DNA from: Cololabis saira
Taxonomy: Eukaryota > Chordata > Actinopteri > Beloniformes > Belonidae
Direction of reading: 5' to 3'
NCBI RefSeq assembly: GCF_033807715.1
Contig: NC_084596.1
Coordinates: 36,914,879 to 36,978,878, forward strand
Length of the DNA: 64,000 nt
How positions within the stretch are numbered: the first letter of the stretch is position 1; each line of letters opens with the position of its first letter. Below the pieces are notes generated by a model. The model searched no databases and was not told where the DNA came from. It saw only the letters and a program-made list of their open reading frames with translations. The position numbers and the translations under genes were made by a program. Of this stretch, positions 1 to 11,800 are shown piece by piece.

Positions 1-155
1 TTAAGTAAAAATCTACTTGAAACAGGTGAAAATTGTTGTTTTTTCCAGTGATGAGTTTTGTTTTAAGTGTAATGAAATTTTTTTTGACTAAAAATGAGAC
101 ATTTTAACTAGAAATAAGACAAATATTCTTGTTAAGATTGTGAGTTTTTGCAGTG
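1..155. mobile_element. Palindromic MITE, copy A (cut by window start)
   Basis: Ends in GAGTTTTTGCAGTG. It is the same sequence as the right arm of the element at 303-710. Only this arm is inside the window. Confidence 0.6.
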
Positions 156-302
156 TTGAAAACACAGCATTGAAATTCAAGCACTTTCAAGGATGTCAAG
201 CACCCGTAGGAACCCTGACTGAATGTGACCAGGGTCTTGGACCGTCTCCGTTTTCTCGTTTGTTTGTTTCTTTGCAGCAAGTAGATTTTAGTAGATCTTC
301 TA

Positions 303-710
303 CACTGCAAAAACTCAAAATCTTACCAGGAATATTTGTCTTATTTCTAGTTAAAATGTCTCATTTTTAGTTAAAAAAAATCTCATTACACTTAAAACAA
401 GTAATTACCAGAAAAATAACTTGTTATTTGACAATTTTCACCTGTTTCAAGTAAATTTTCACTTGAAATAAGTAGAAAAATCTGCTAGTGGGACAAGATT
501 TATCTTTATCTTGTAAAAAAATCTTGTTCCACTGGCAGATTTTTCTACTTATTTTAAGTGAAGATCTACTTGAAACAGGTGAAAATTGTTGTTTTTTTCC
601 AGTGATGAGTCTTGTTTTAAGTGTAATTAAAAAAAAATTTAACTAAAAATGAGACATTTTAACTAGAAATAAGACAAATATTCTTGTTAAGATGTTGAGT
701 TTTTGCAGTG
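303..710. mobile_element. Palindromic MITE, copy B
   Basis: Starts CACTGCAAAAACTC and ends in its inverse, GAGTTTTTGCAGTG. The two arms are long inverted repeats (AGAAATAAGACAAATATT, CACCTGTTTCAAGTA and others), so the single strand would fold into one long hairpin about 408 bases long. No coding capacity and no clear target duplication were seen; it is a non-autonomous DNA transposon of unknown superfamily. Confidence 0.7.
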
Positions 711-1080
711 TTACCAGCTGGGTGTCCATGCCCTGCTGCAGCCTGGTCACGTGATGTTTGCTGGATTCCTAGTGACAACAACAACAACATCATCAGCATC
801 AGCAGCATCAGCAGCAACAACAAACGGATTTACGCGAATCTGCTTATCTGCTGTTCTGAGCTGCTTCGCGGAGAAAAACAGAGTTTGGGATTAACTCATC
901 TCTTCTTTGAGCCTCTATTACGATTACAGTAATGATGCAGATCGTTCCTATGTAATAACATGTCGCTTTGTAAATACCATCCATTTACTAATTTGTCAAA
1001 TCCACGTGGAGACAAAAGGAGGCTTGTAATTGGCTGCTGCGCTCTGCGTCACGCCCAGGGATGTTCTTGGAAGTGCGTGA
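711..1080. other. Unassigned spacer
   Basis: Contains a short (ACA)n/(AGC)n-rich patch around 776-820. No gene or clear repeat end was recognised. Confidence 0.4.
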
Positions 1081-1198
1081 AGGCTGATTTATGGTTCCGC
1101 GTTAAATCGACGCAGTGCCTATGCCGTAGGATACGCTGCTGCGCGCACCGTACGGCGTAGTCTCTGCGTTGGTGTAACGCGGAACCATAAATCAGCCT
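1081..1198. mobile_element. Harbinger-like 118-bp palindromic MITE, copy 1
   Basis: Starts AGGCTGATTTATGGTTCCGC and ends in the inverse. It is flanked by a TGA direct repeat (1078-1080 and 1199-1201). A 3-bp target duplication and a compact GC-rich palindrome fit PIF/Harbinger-type MITEs. Further copies are at 3435, 39150 and 48727. Confidence 0.7.
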
Positions 1199-1319
1199 TG
1201 AGTTTTAACCTGAGTCTGTCCTGCCTGGAAAACATGTATCAGACAGTTTCAGCCGCAAGATGTTGAGTGTTAGTTACTTTTATTTTCTTTTTTTACATTT
1301 TAGGCATGGTCATTAGATC

Positions 1320-2040
1320 ATTTTAGTTTAGTTTAGTTTAGTTTATTTCGGTCAAAAGAATAAAAATGACAACAAAAAAACGAATACCCTGTTCAAAGAA
1401 AACATTACAAAAAATTTCCAATATACAAATAACATCTAGACCGAAAAAGGTGTAGGCTGAAGCAAAGCTTATTATTTGCCTACCCTCAAAAAGAGTAATT
1501 AAAGTAATGGAATTAAAGCAAGAGGTAAGAGAAAAGACTGACAGTAAAACAAATTGCCTCCATGGGGATAGCAAAATTTCCTCAAGAAATAAAAAAAAAT
1601 TAAAATAAAGGTGCAGTCTACATGTTACCTTCATCCTTAAAAACTCAAAGAAAATCACCAATTAAATAAATACCCAACTCAACATAGCAGCATCACCACT
1701 CATTAATTTGATATAAAGAAATCTTTCTTCTTTCCAATGTTTTTTAAATAAGGTTAAGGTTCTACATAATTTCAAATCCCTATCTAATTTATTCCATACA
1801 TCTACCGCTGCCACTGTAGCATCTCAGTTTGGTGTTGGTTCTGATTGTTGATTTCCTGTATATGCTCTCCCCTCTGAGGTTGGAATGGCTTTGTCTTAAA
1901 TTGAACATATTTTGAATACAGTCTGGCAGCATGTAACAATCTAACAATAAACCAATAAATGCCATCTAACTTAGATGGTGTGATGTTTATTGGCACTCTA
2001 GTTTTCAGCCACAACAGATCACGTGAATTTATAGTTTTTA
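1320..2040 (-). mobile_element. LINE 3' end remnant with pentamer tail
   Basis: Begins on the plus strand with a TTTAG pentamer array (about 1321-1346). The long A-rich non-coding sequence that follows has AATAATAAGCTTTGC-like text on the minus strand. Short tandem tails of this sort mark L2/Rex-type LINE 3' ends. No intact reverse transcriptase frame remains. Confidence 0.4.
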
Positions 2041-2998
2041 TTTCTGGTGATGAACTAGTTACGGTTTGTTCTTTTTAATCTCAGAAGAACATAGTTTTTC
2101 TTTTTTTTGCTTTTAATAACTTAAAATCCTCCTCTTCTACTTTGGTCCCATTTGAAATGTAACTTTTCTTCACTAAATTGAGGAGGAAAAGCAAAGAAAA
2201 GACAGAAACGAATGAACAGATGTTGGCCATTCCTCGGATTTAACTTCACAAATGACAGAAGCTCTTTTTTTATTTATTTTGAAATCAAGTCTAAATCATC
2301 CACGGGCCCCACTGGACATGTCAGAATATTGCACACACTCAAAAGCTGTACAGGCAGCAGAGACAGGCAGAGACAGGCTGACTCGTACAGATTTATAACA
2401 AGACCATGCAGATAGAAACCAGTGATGTGTTCAGTGTGCTTTTTAAGAGATGCTGTGTAACTTTTGGGCTCTTTTTTTGTAAACTGAGTCATTCAGAAAC
2501 ACTCACCTGATCCAGAGGGCACTCGGCCCTGTTCTGGACAAGCTGTTTATTTATTTATAAACCCTGGCAGAATAAAGCATTACCCAAAGGACTTCAAACT
2601 AGCTGATAAAAACAGATCCCTGCACTTTTTAGGCAGGACACCGTCTCACTCCTGTCCCAGTTTTTTCCCCAATCACCGTCACATCTCTGCCCCATTTTCC
2701 TAACCCGGCCTCAGTCTTGAACCACTATGATCATCCATCATAACAAGTACTTGGAGAGGTTTTACAGATATTCTTCACTTTTATAAAAGTAGCAGGACAG
2801 TGACGGGATTGACCTCATGGCTGGTCTCATCTTGAGCCCATGCAGAAGTGATGTCAGCAATATTTTCTTTTTCTTTTCTGCAAGTGAGACGGCCGAGCCA
2901 AAGCTTCAGTGGCATCTCTGCCAGCGTTTCATCCTGCAGCAGGAGACTGTGGACAAGACTTTTCATCCCAAGTACAATGCTGTTGAAGTCTTGGTTTA
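2041..2998. other. Unassigned spacer
   Basis: No coding signal, repeat ends or RNA gene recognised. Confidence 0.35.
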
Positions 2999-4011
2999 GG
3001 CCCTGTCCCAATACTCCCACTACCCCTACTTTTCAGCCCTACCCCTAAATTTTGTGCGTTCCCGTGAGGGTAGTGGTGTCCCAATTCCTCTCTTCACCTA
3101 GTAGTAGTGGCTTAAACGAGGGGTAGTGGATATGAATCTGGCCCTACGGAGCGAGGGATTTCGAATGCACCCTAGATGAACTAGGGCCAGAAAAATTTCC
3201 CAGAATGCTTTTCGTCGTCATTTGCGGACTGAATAAAAAAAAAACATGGCGGACATTTCTTATTTTTTAGTGAATAAAATCAATATTTTGAGTTAGTTTC
3301 TGCATAAAAATGCGTTTTGATTACATTTCTAACGAGAAATATATATTTTACTTTCATAATATTCACTCCGTGAATGTAAATAATCACTTGTTTGCCTGTT
3401 GTTGCGAAGTCTTTTTCAAACCTCGCCAGAATAAAGGCTGATTTATGGTTCCGCGTTACACCAGAGCCTACGGCGTAGGTTACGCGGCGACGCGCGCCGT
3501 ACGCCGATTTAACGCGGAACCATAAATCAGCTCCGGAGCCGGCAGGCAGAAATCCCGAAATTTTCGGAGCAAATTTCTTAACAGGCATAGCTACAACTGT
3601 TAGATTTCATCTATTAAACCAACATTTATCTTCCTAAATGATTTATTTCAGCCAGCGGTAATTCTCCACAGAGCTGCAGGTTTCTCCCCGGGATGACGGC
3701 GCAGGTTGACCTGGCGATCACGTCTGTGATCTGTGAGCTTATTTGGATAAACTGAGCCCAGGTTGGGGATCTTAACGGTTACTTTTACGCCTGAAAAAAT
3801 ATTAAAACTTAATAAAGTGGCATATTAACAGCGCTACAGCTGAAATTAAAACTTGCTTTTGGCTTTCGGCTCCCTGATATGGTGTGACGTATGTGCAAAC
3901 GTAACTACGCAGTCGCTTACGTACCCGAACGTAAACCACGCAGTGACGTAGCACGCAAAATTTAAGGGTGGTGCTGAAAAGTGGGGGTAGTGGGAGTATT
4001 GGGACAGGGCC
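2999..4011. mobile_element. DNA transposon with GGCCCTGTCCCAATACTCC inverted termini
   Basis: The left end GGCCCTGTCCCAATACTCC (2999) is matched by its inverse ending at about 4011. The inverted similarity continues inward for about 60 bp (CCACTACCCC, CTTTTCAG). There is no transposase. The centre holds a second, nested MITE at 3435-3532. A related but distinct terminus, GTATTGGGATTGGCCCTTAA, follows at 4081-4100, so a second damaged element may overlap the right side. Confidence 0.6.
3435..3532. mobile_element. Harbinger-like palindromic MITE, copy 2 (nested)
   Basis: Begins AGGCTGATTTATGGTTCCGC and ends with the inverse, ATAAATCAGCT. A TAA precedes the left end. It is inserted inside the element at 2999-4011, so it is the younger of the two. 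Confidence 0.65.
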
Positions 4012-4100
4012 CTGGGAAGATTTCAAGTGCCCTAAAATCTGTGGCTTCTTTTTTAGGGCTAGTGGTAGAAAGTGGGGGGTGTATTGGGATTGGCCCTTAA

Positions 4101-4902
4101 TCCGTGTACAAGTGGGGGGAGGAAAAAAGAAAGAGACGACATTGTAAGGCATCATTCTGTACGTTGTTGATTTCTTGAAACATTTTCTATCGGAGACATA
4201 AAGAGCTCTTCATGTGGAGCACCATCTGGGATGTATTCAGCTGTTAGGCAACAAAATGATTCAGCTGCTGCATGCTGACATTTTTTTCTTAAAATGTTGA
4301 TTTTGTGACTCTGGCAGAGTGTCTCTTGATACAACCCTTTTAAACAAACTTCCAGCTTTTGTTTTTCAAAGCACTTGGAGCTTCTTGTGTCTCTTTTGTT
4401 TTCATCTTTTCGCCCACTTCAGCAGCCTGTGACAGAGAAACAACTTCACAAGCTTTGCTTTGTGTTGGGTTTTTTTCCCCTCTCAAAGTACCAGAGTAAC
4501 ATTGCTGTGATTGGATGGTTTCAAACAATAAAAATAAAAAAAATAAAATACTTTATCTGTTAAGAGCTTTTTCCAATAGATCAATTGTAAACATAAGTAT
4601 GATCTCTTAACATGATGTGCCGTCCATGAACACATGCTTGATAAAAATCATGTCATCTCCTTTCATTTCAAACATAATCCACTCTTGGTCGGATGAAAAA
4701 AAAACATCTAATCTTAGAAAAGCAACATGTTTATCCTAAAAAGCTGCGCGAGATGGGAATGTACTGAACTGATGATGTTGTAAATGCTGATCTGGATGTT
4801 TTTAATCACGGGACATTGTTTTCTTGTTTTTCATCTCACACAGGCTATAAGAAAACAAAAAGAATTTAAATAAAAAAAAAACTACAAATGATAGAAAGTT
4901 GA
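4101..4902. other. Spacer downstream of urod
   Basis: Nothing recognisable beyond ordinary AT-rich sequence. Confidence 0.35.
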
Positions 4903-4908
4903 TTTATT
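4903..4908 (-). terminator. urod poly(A) signal AATAAA
   Basis: The plus strand reads TTTATT, which is AATAAA on the urod strand, about 140 bp past the urod stop codon. It is the first canonical hexamer downstream, and a T-rich stretch (minus strand) follows. This implies a short 3' UTR. Confidence 0.6.
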
Positions 4909-5046
4909 GAATTCAGTGAGCAAAGCAGGACGAGTCATCTGTTATTCTCTATTCAAAAAAACAAATAATTCCAACTCAGTCATAATTCTCTCATAATTAA
5001 ATTAAGCACACTTCTTCTTTGGTGTCGTCCAACAGAGCACGGCTCT

Positions 5047-5797
5047 TCATATTTGTTTGTTTAAAAGTTTTGAGTGTTGGTGCACGGCGTCGACGAAGGC
5101 GCCGACGCTCTCCGGGTCCATGTCGGGGTAAAGGCCGTGGCCCAGGTTAGCGATGTAGCCCTTGGTTCCAAAACCCTCCAACATCTTCTTCACGATTTCT
5201 GAAATGCGCTCCTGGAGGAGGAGGAGGATCAGGAGGAGAGAGGATCACGGAGTTAAACCGGTCCGAGATTAAACAAACACATCTCTGAACTGTGAGCAAA
5301 CATCAGAGCTGTTTGCCGTAAAAGAGAAATTCAAGGATTCATGTCACAAGTTGGGCTGCGGAAAAATGCGGTAGAGGAAACGAACAGAGGAACAGAAAGA
5401 AGAACTTTGCATTTACAGCACACGCAACTACGATCCATGTCTGCACCAAGTTCCATACAATTATGAAAGTGGCGACTTCATGAACTTGCTGACAAAATGG
5501 CAACAAACAAGAAATCTTAACCTATTACTGAGGAAATAAAAGACTAAAAGACTATTTTCCCTTTGTAGCTGCACCTCTTCTGTTCAGTAAAAGTTGGTAA
5601 TCTCTCTACAATACCTACGTGGAGTATGTTTTTTTGAGTAAACAAGTTAAACCAAAGGAAGAAAAAATAATCAATTTCTGTCCAAAAACAAGTCTAAAAA
5701 AGCAAGAGCAGAGGTTACCTTGGGAGCATAGAGAGCACAAGGGTCCATGTTTCCTTGCAGGCTGACCTTCCCTCCCGTCCGCTCCCTGGACACCAAA

Positions 5798-5834
<37 letters not shown>

Positions 5835-8800
5835 ACAGGACACACCAGTTAATCCTTTAACCAGCCAGTTAAGTATTTGATGAGTAAAGCAGGAAACACA
5901 GATGTTTGTAGATTTAAATCTGCACCCAGTGACACACCAGAACAGGGTCAGCAATGGTTAACCTGTTGCTCAGGAAGGTAAAACGGCCCGTCCTGCCACG
6001 GAAACTACACCCGGATTAGGCCTGTGTTGAAAAAAATCAATTTCCCTATTCTAAATCGATTCTCATATTCATTCCTAAAAATCGATTCATATGTCATATG
6101 TCTGTTTGTTTATGCCCAAAAAAGGAATGTTTTGTTGGACACTAGAATAACTGGTGTCATGTTTTTGCCTTTAAATATGTTTAAAGGTATGAAAACATTA
6201 AAGTGTTAGGTTATAATTGCATAAATTGTCTATATTTCATTACTTTATATACTGTCTTGGGGTTACATTTGCAAAAAATGCTAAAAACCAAATGCTCAAA
6301 AATTAAAAACCAAAATAGACCGAAAAAGGAACAAATAAAAACAGAATATGGGAAAAAAATAAAACCGATTTCATCCGTCTCTGTTTCCTCCCTGGATCTG
6401 TTTGGTAATTCTGACCCACATGATGTTTCTGAAAGCAGTTCTATCAGCATTCTGGGAGCTGATTGGTCCTTACAGCATCATTAGCTGCAATACTTGCTGT
6501 TTAATCTCAATATAATACTAGTAGTAATATTTTGCATAAGTACAGTCATGTAATTCATGCAACAGCTGAAAAAACTGTTTTAATAACACTAACCCAAATC
6601 AATACCGGAATCGAATCGAATCTTGATAATCGATTCTGAATCTTAAGAATCAGAATCGAATCGATTCTTGACATTTGAATCGATCCCCAGCCCTAACCCG
6701 GATCAAAAAAAGAGTTTCAGCTGCCTCCCATTTCACAGACTAACAGATACAGTTATACATACCAGTATGGGATGATGGCAGACATTTACCACAAACACAC
6801 TTCAGTATGAAGACAAATATCAAACAGCATGCGTGTGTGTGTGAGTATTACCGTGCTGATCGCGGGTCTAAGGTCCAGTCCAGCCCGACCACCTCATAAC
6901 CAGACCGTGAAAGATCTTCCAGACCGTAGTGAGCATCCTTAGCAAAGACAATCTGAAACAAACACACGACAGTAAAATGTAAATAAAGTACACACTGAAT
7001 GTTTTGTGGTGAAATGCTGCCATCTGCAGGTCATTAAGGAGAACTGCATTTTACTAGTATACATAGTCATGTTGGTTCTTAAAGGTATTTCATCTCTCAT
7101 CCCAAACACTTAAGTTTTAAATGACAGGAAGCACATGTTTTTCTTTGGTCAGACATTAATAAGTGTTTCAGATGAGAAGTAGACCGTCTTTAAGAATCAA
7201 GAACAACAGTCCAGTTGGCACCAACTCAAGTATTCAAGGAAAAACTGTTCTAATAAGAGCAGACAGGAGAACCTAATCTACAGCAAGTACTAAAAACCAG
7301 AAAATTAACCAGATAATGCAAAAGATAATTCAGAAAATAAACCTGCTATCAGCTTGGGAGCTGAGACGCAGATAAGATTGATTGTTGTTTTAAACATGCT
7401 TGTATGCTTTCTGACTGTCTGTCTCACCATGGGAACATCCTGTCCGTTCTCCTTGAGTTTGTCTTTGACGCGGCGGGCGATGTCTCGGAGGTACGGCAGA
7501 GAGAAGTCCTTAAACTCTGTTGGTCCCAGGATGCCGGCATGAGACTCGAACACCTGCAGCGCCTGGACGACCCGCGGGAGAGGAGGAAATGAAGAGGTTT
7601 AGTTCCCCACAGCCACACGAGGAAACATTAGACTCACGACAGTGGTATACATCTCTTTACCATCTGTGAAGCAGGCTCATTTTACATTCTCCAATTAGTG
7701 TTTAAGTCATATTTTGACTCTGTAATGTGTATCCTTTTATAATATAACAGAATTAATTAACTTTATGAACAACCACACAACTTATGAGCACTAATAATGT
7801 CCAATGTCCAGTATGTTGCAGAGTAAATATCAGCTCATATTGAGTTTATTATTTACGTTGTGCACCAATATGACTCAGGTATTTTAACTACTGAACTTAT
7901 CGTGTTTATTTGCACCTCCCTGAACTCCAACTGATTCATTTTTGACACATTCATCCACATTTTCTCATTATATTACGCCCACTAACCAAACACTAGACAT
8001 CTGATCTGATACTTCTTCCACTGAGCCAACCTCGCTTCTTTTACCTTCTACGATCTCTCCACTTCCTGCTGCTCTAACTCCACAAGCTTCCTCACTAGTT
8101 AAGGACTTCCTTATTTTATATATCAGTCTTTTTTGGTGCATACCTGTTAGTGCCTTCAACTACACAGTGTGTGTCAGCTGATGGAATACAGGAGTTTTTA
8201 TGTAAAGTGACCGAAAAGAATACGTTTGTAGATCTGATGTCTCCGTTAAATTACAATGAAGAAGAGTTTGTATATTAGTAGCATATTAACAACTGGATGT
8301 AGTTACATCCAACAGTTTCCACAAACTAAAGCTTCCTCAGATGACACCACGGATGTCGTTACCGAAGAACTAAACAAAATGTTACAATTAAAAGTATTTG
8401 ACTCCTTTCAGTGCTTGAAATGAGGGGTCCATTTTCCCAGAAACTGATTATTTTTCTGTTACGTGTATTATCTGTCACATTTACTCTGAAATAGAAACGA
8501 AACTCACAAAACCAGGTTTTTGCTGTCGGGCTGTGGCACATTTTTGGGAAACGAGAGGAAAACAAAAACGCTGCCTCGGCTGTAATTTGTGATGACGCCG
8601 AGAAGCAGAATCCTTGTTTCCATAAATAGTGCACGCTGTCACTGCCACAATCTGTCCGAGTCTCAAGTGGATTGTATCATGTGGTGTGACTGAAGTTGAT
8701 TTATGTTTTTGTTTCAGCAATTTTCACAAAAGTCAGTGATATATTCTTCCCTTTAACTAAAAGCTACAGAAAAAAAGAGTTTATCTTGAGAGATTAGTTT

Positions 8801-11800
8801 GAGTTGCAGATGAGAGTTGCAGGCGGAGGGTCTGACCTGAGCTCCCGCTGCCACCTGACCCAGCAGATACTCCACGATCACGTCGGTCAGCCGGCCCAGG
8901 AGGATGTGACTGGCCTCGGGGTGCCGGTAAAGCCAGCGCTTTGCTTTGGAGTGGGTGGGGGAGCCGCCGCCCTCGATCATGTAGGACATGAGTGTCCACT
9001 GTGGACAGACGCGTTATGGAGTGTGAAAGGAAAAATAACATTCAGATAATTCAGTACAACTTCGACCTACAATGCATTTCTACACATCAATATAGGGGTG
9101 TAACAATATATCGTCCCACAAAATTTCGCGATACAAAAACGTCACGATACGTGTCGTGGAGGTGACAAACTGTATCGCGATATTGGGTTATTAATATTAA
9201 TCCATTGTGTTGACTAGTAACGCGCAGCGTATTTGTGCCGACCGCGCCTCGACCCGCGGACCAAAATCTTACTCCGCTCAGAAGAAACTAGTACCGTTTT
9301 GAGGTCCCGATCACGGGACTCTGGGGGGGTTTTGAGCTCTGAACTTTTAAGTCTGGTGTAGAGTTAAGCCTTACCTTATTAAATTAAACCTTTTTGGGGT
9401 CGTGAGTAGGATAAACACGGGGACAACTTCTGCTGAGTTGGAGTGTACTTTAATGTCCCTCAACAGTGTAGGTTTTTAGAACATCAACAGCACCTAGTGC
9501 CGTACTGTGGCGTATCACTCCGCCCAATCTAAAACAGACTAATCACTACAGATAAACTGACTAGTGTCATTATAGTCCCTGATTTACATCAGAATATAAA
9601 GAATATATTTATAAAATAATGAACCCTGAATTACCAAAATAACCTTAACAAAAATAAATCTCCTCTTACACTTATAAGGTGAGCATGAATCAATCTTTTT
9701 TATGATGTAAAATTGTATGTTTTTATTTACTTTTATTTATTTATTTAATTTTAGTTGTTAAATTTCTGGAAAAGAAAAAAGAGAAACTATTCAGTTTGTG
9801 GCAAAATATTTGTACTTGTATGAAACTGAAGATGCATAATGCAAACCTGACATTTACTTTCAGTTCAGTTTGTGGAAAATGGTTGGCCTGGCTTTCTCTT
9901 AAAAACTTAAACAGCATTACAAACTGTAACAATAAGGCAAACGCACAGCATTGTTTTGTATTTTGTGTCTTTCAAATAAAAGACCATTTTTTCCAGTCAT
10001 ATGTTCCTCATTCAAGGTTGTTAAAAAAAAACTGCTATAATATCGTATCGTATCGTTATCGTGACCTCAATATCGTGTATCGTACCGTATCGTGAGATTA
10101 GTGTATCGTTACACCCCTACCTACAATGCTTTTCTACACATCATTAAACAGTGAGTGTGAGGATCTCTAACCGGCGCTCCTGTGAATCCTATGAGCGGCA
10201 CTTTGCCTTCTATCTTGTGCCGGGTCAGCGTGATGGCTTTGAAAACATAGTCCAGCTCCTGTTTAACGTCCACTTTGGCCCGCAGGCGCTGCAGGTCCTC
10301 CGGCTCCTTCAGGGGCTCCGGGAATGTTGGACCTTTACCCGGCACCATCTGGACATCCATGCCCATCGCCTGCAACAAGAAACAAACACATGGCACCAAG
10401 TTCCTGGAGCAGAAGCTCGCTCATTTCATTTCTTTTATGTGAGATACTAAAACATCTGATTACAAATAATAAATGCTTGCAAGATGGCAACATTTTTCAG
10501 GTAAGGCCAAATAAAATCATATATACCGTATTTTCTGGACTATAAGCCACATCCGCTCTATTTAAAAAAAAAAAAAAGATATGCAAGCAGCAGATATTTA
10601 TGTTGTTAGATTAGATATTTACTACATGTACAGAAGGATTTTGAAGTGTAAATGATGTACATGTTTGTACCTAAATAGATCCTTTCCTAACAGTGTCTTT
10701 TAACACGGCAGCAACTTTGCTGATTAAAACGGGACAGAACCAAGAGAAAATAACCGGTATTTATTTATCTATTTATCTGTTTGAAATCTGCTTCTACCTA
10801 CTTCTATCTGCTAAAGAAGAAGTAGGGTATTCTTCTTTGCATTTATTTTGTCATAGTTTTGATTCTAATTCCGGTTAAAGCGCCCCGAGTGGTGGAAGAA
10901 AAATCCACAGAATAGCCGCACCTTTGTATAAGCCGCATGGTTCAAAACCTATGAAAAAAGTAGCGGCGTATAGTCCAGAAAATACGGTAGTCTTTGTTGT
11001 GTAAAGAGCTTCATGAACAGTTTCCTTTCTGACTCTCTTTTCAAAAAGGTGCATTGACCCTCTGAGAAACTAAAAACAAGCACACAAACAGTTTAAATAA
11101 CAAATATGCTGCTAGAAAATCCAAAAATAAAGTATTTTCCATCCAAAGAAATTACATTGTTAGAATAAACAGTCTATTACTCTATCTGGGACGCTTGCGT
11201 CCACATTTTCTTCTGGGATGGATTCAGTTTAGGCAGTGACTCAATTGAATTTGTGCACTGCCGCGGATCTACTTTGCGACTCACACCTCGTTATTTTCAG
11301 CCGCTGGCTTTCCACGCGGTTTGCTTCTCAGGGACCGAGCCCAGCCTAGTTGGCCTTACCTGGGGGACAACGAGGATGTCAGAGAAGATTATAGCGGCAT
11401 CGAAAGGAAAACGTCTCAGAGGCTGAATGTGGAGAAGAAAAAAAAACAGGAGTTTTAGGAAAATGGAGAAGAAAAACAGAATAATCAATAACGGGACTTG
11501 TATGGATACATTATTAATCTTTAGATTGATTTTACATATTAATTGCTGGTTTGCAGGGTTTTCTGCTGAGGCTTTACCTGCAGGGTGAGCTCACAGCAGG
11601 CCGCTGGCGACTGACACGTTTCAAAGAAGTCCTTCCCTTCTCTTGACTTACGGAACTCTGAAGACAACATTTAAGAAAAAGACTAAACATTTCTGCTGGT
11701 ATTTTAAATAATGAGACGTTGTTTTTAGTCTCCATGAAGTCCAAACACGATAAGATCCGACTGTGTGAAAATTCTTTTGCAGTAATTAAATGATGTGGCT

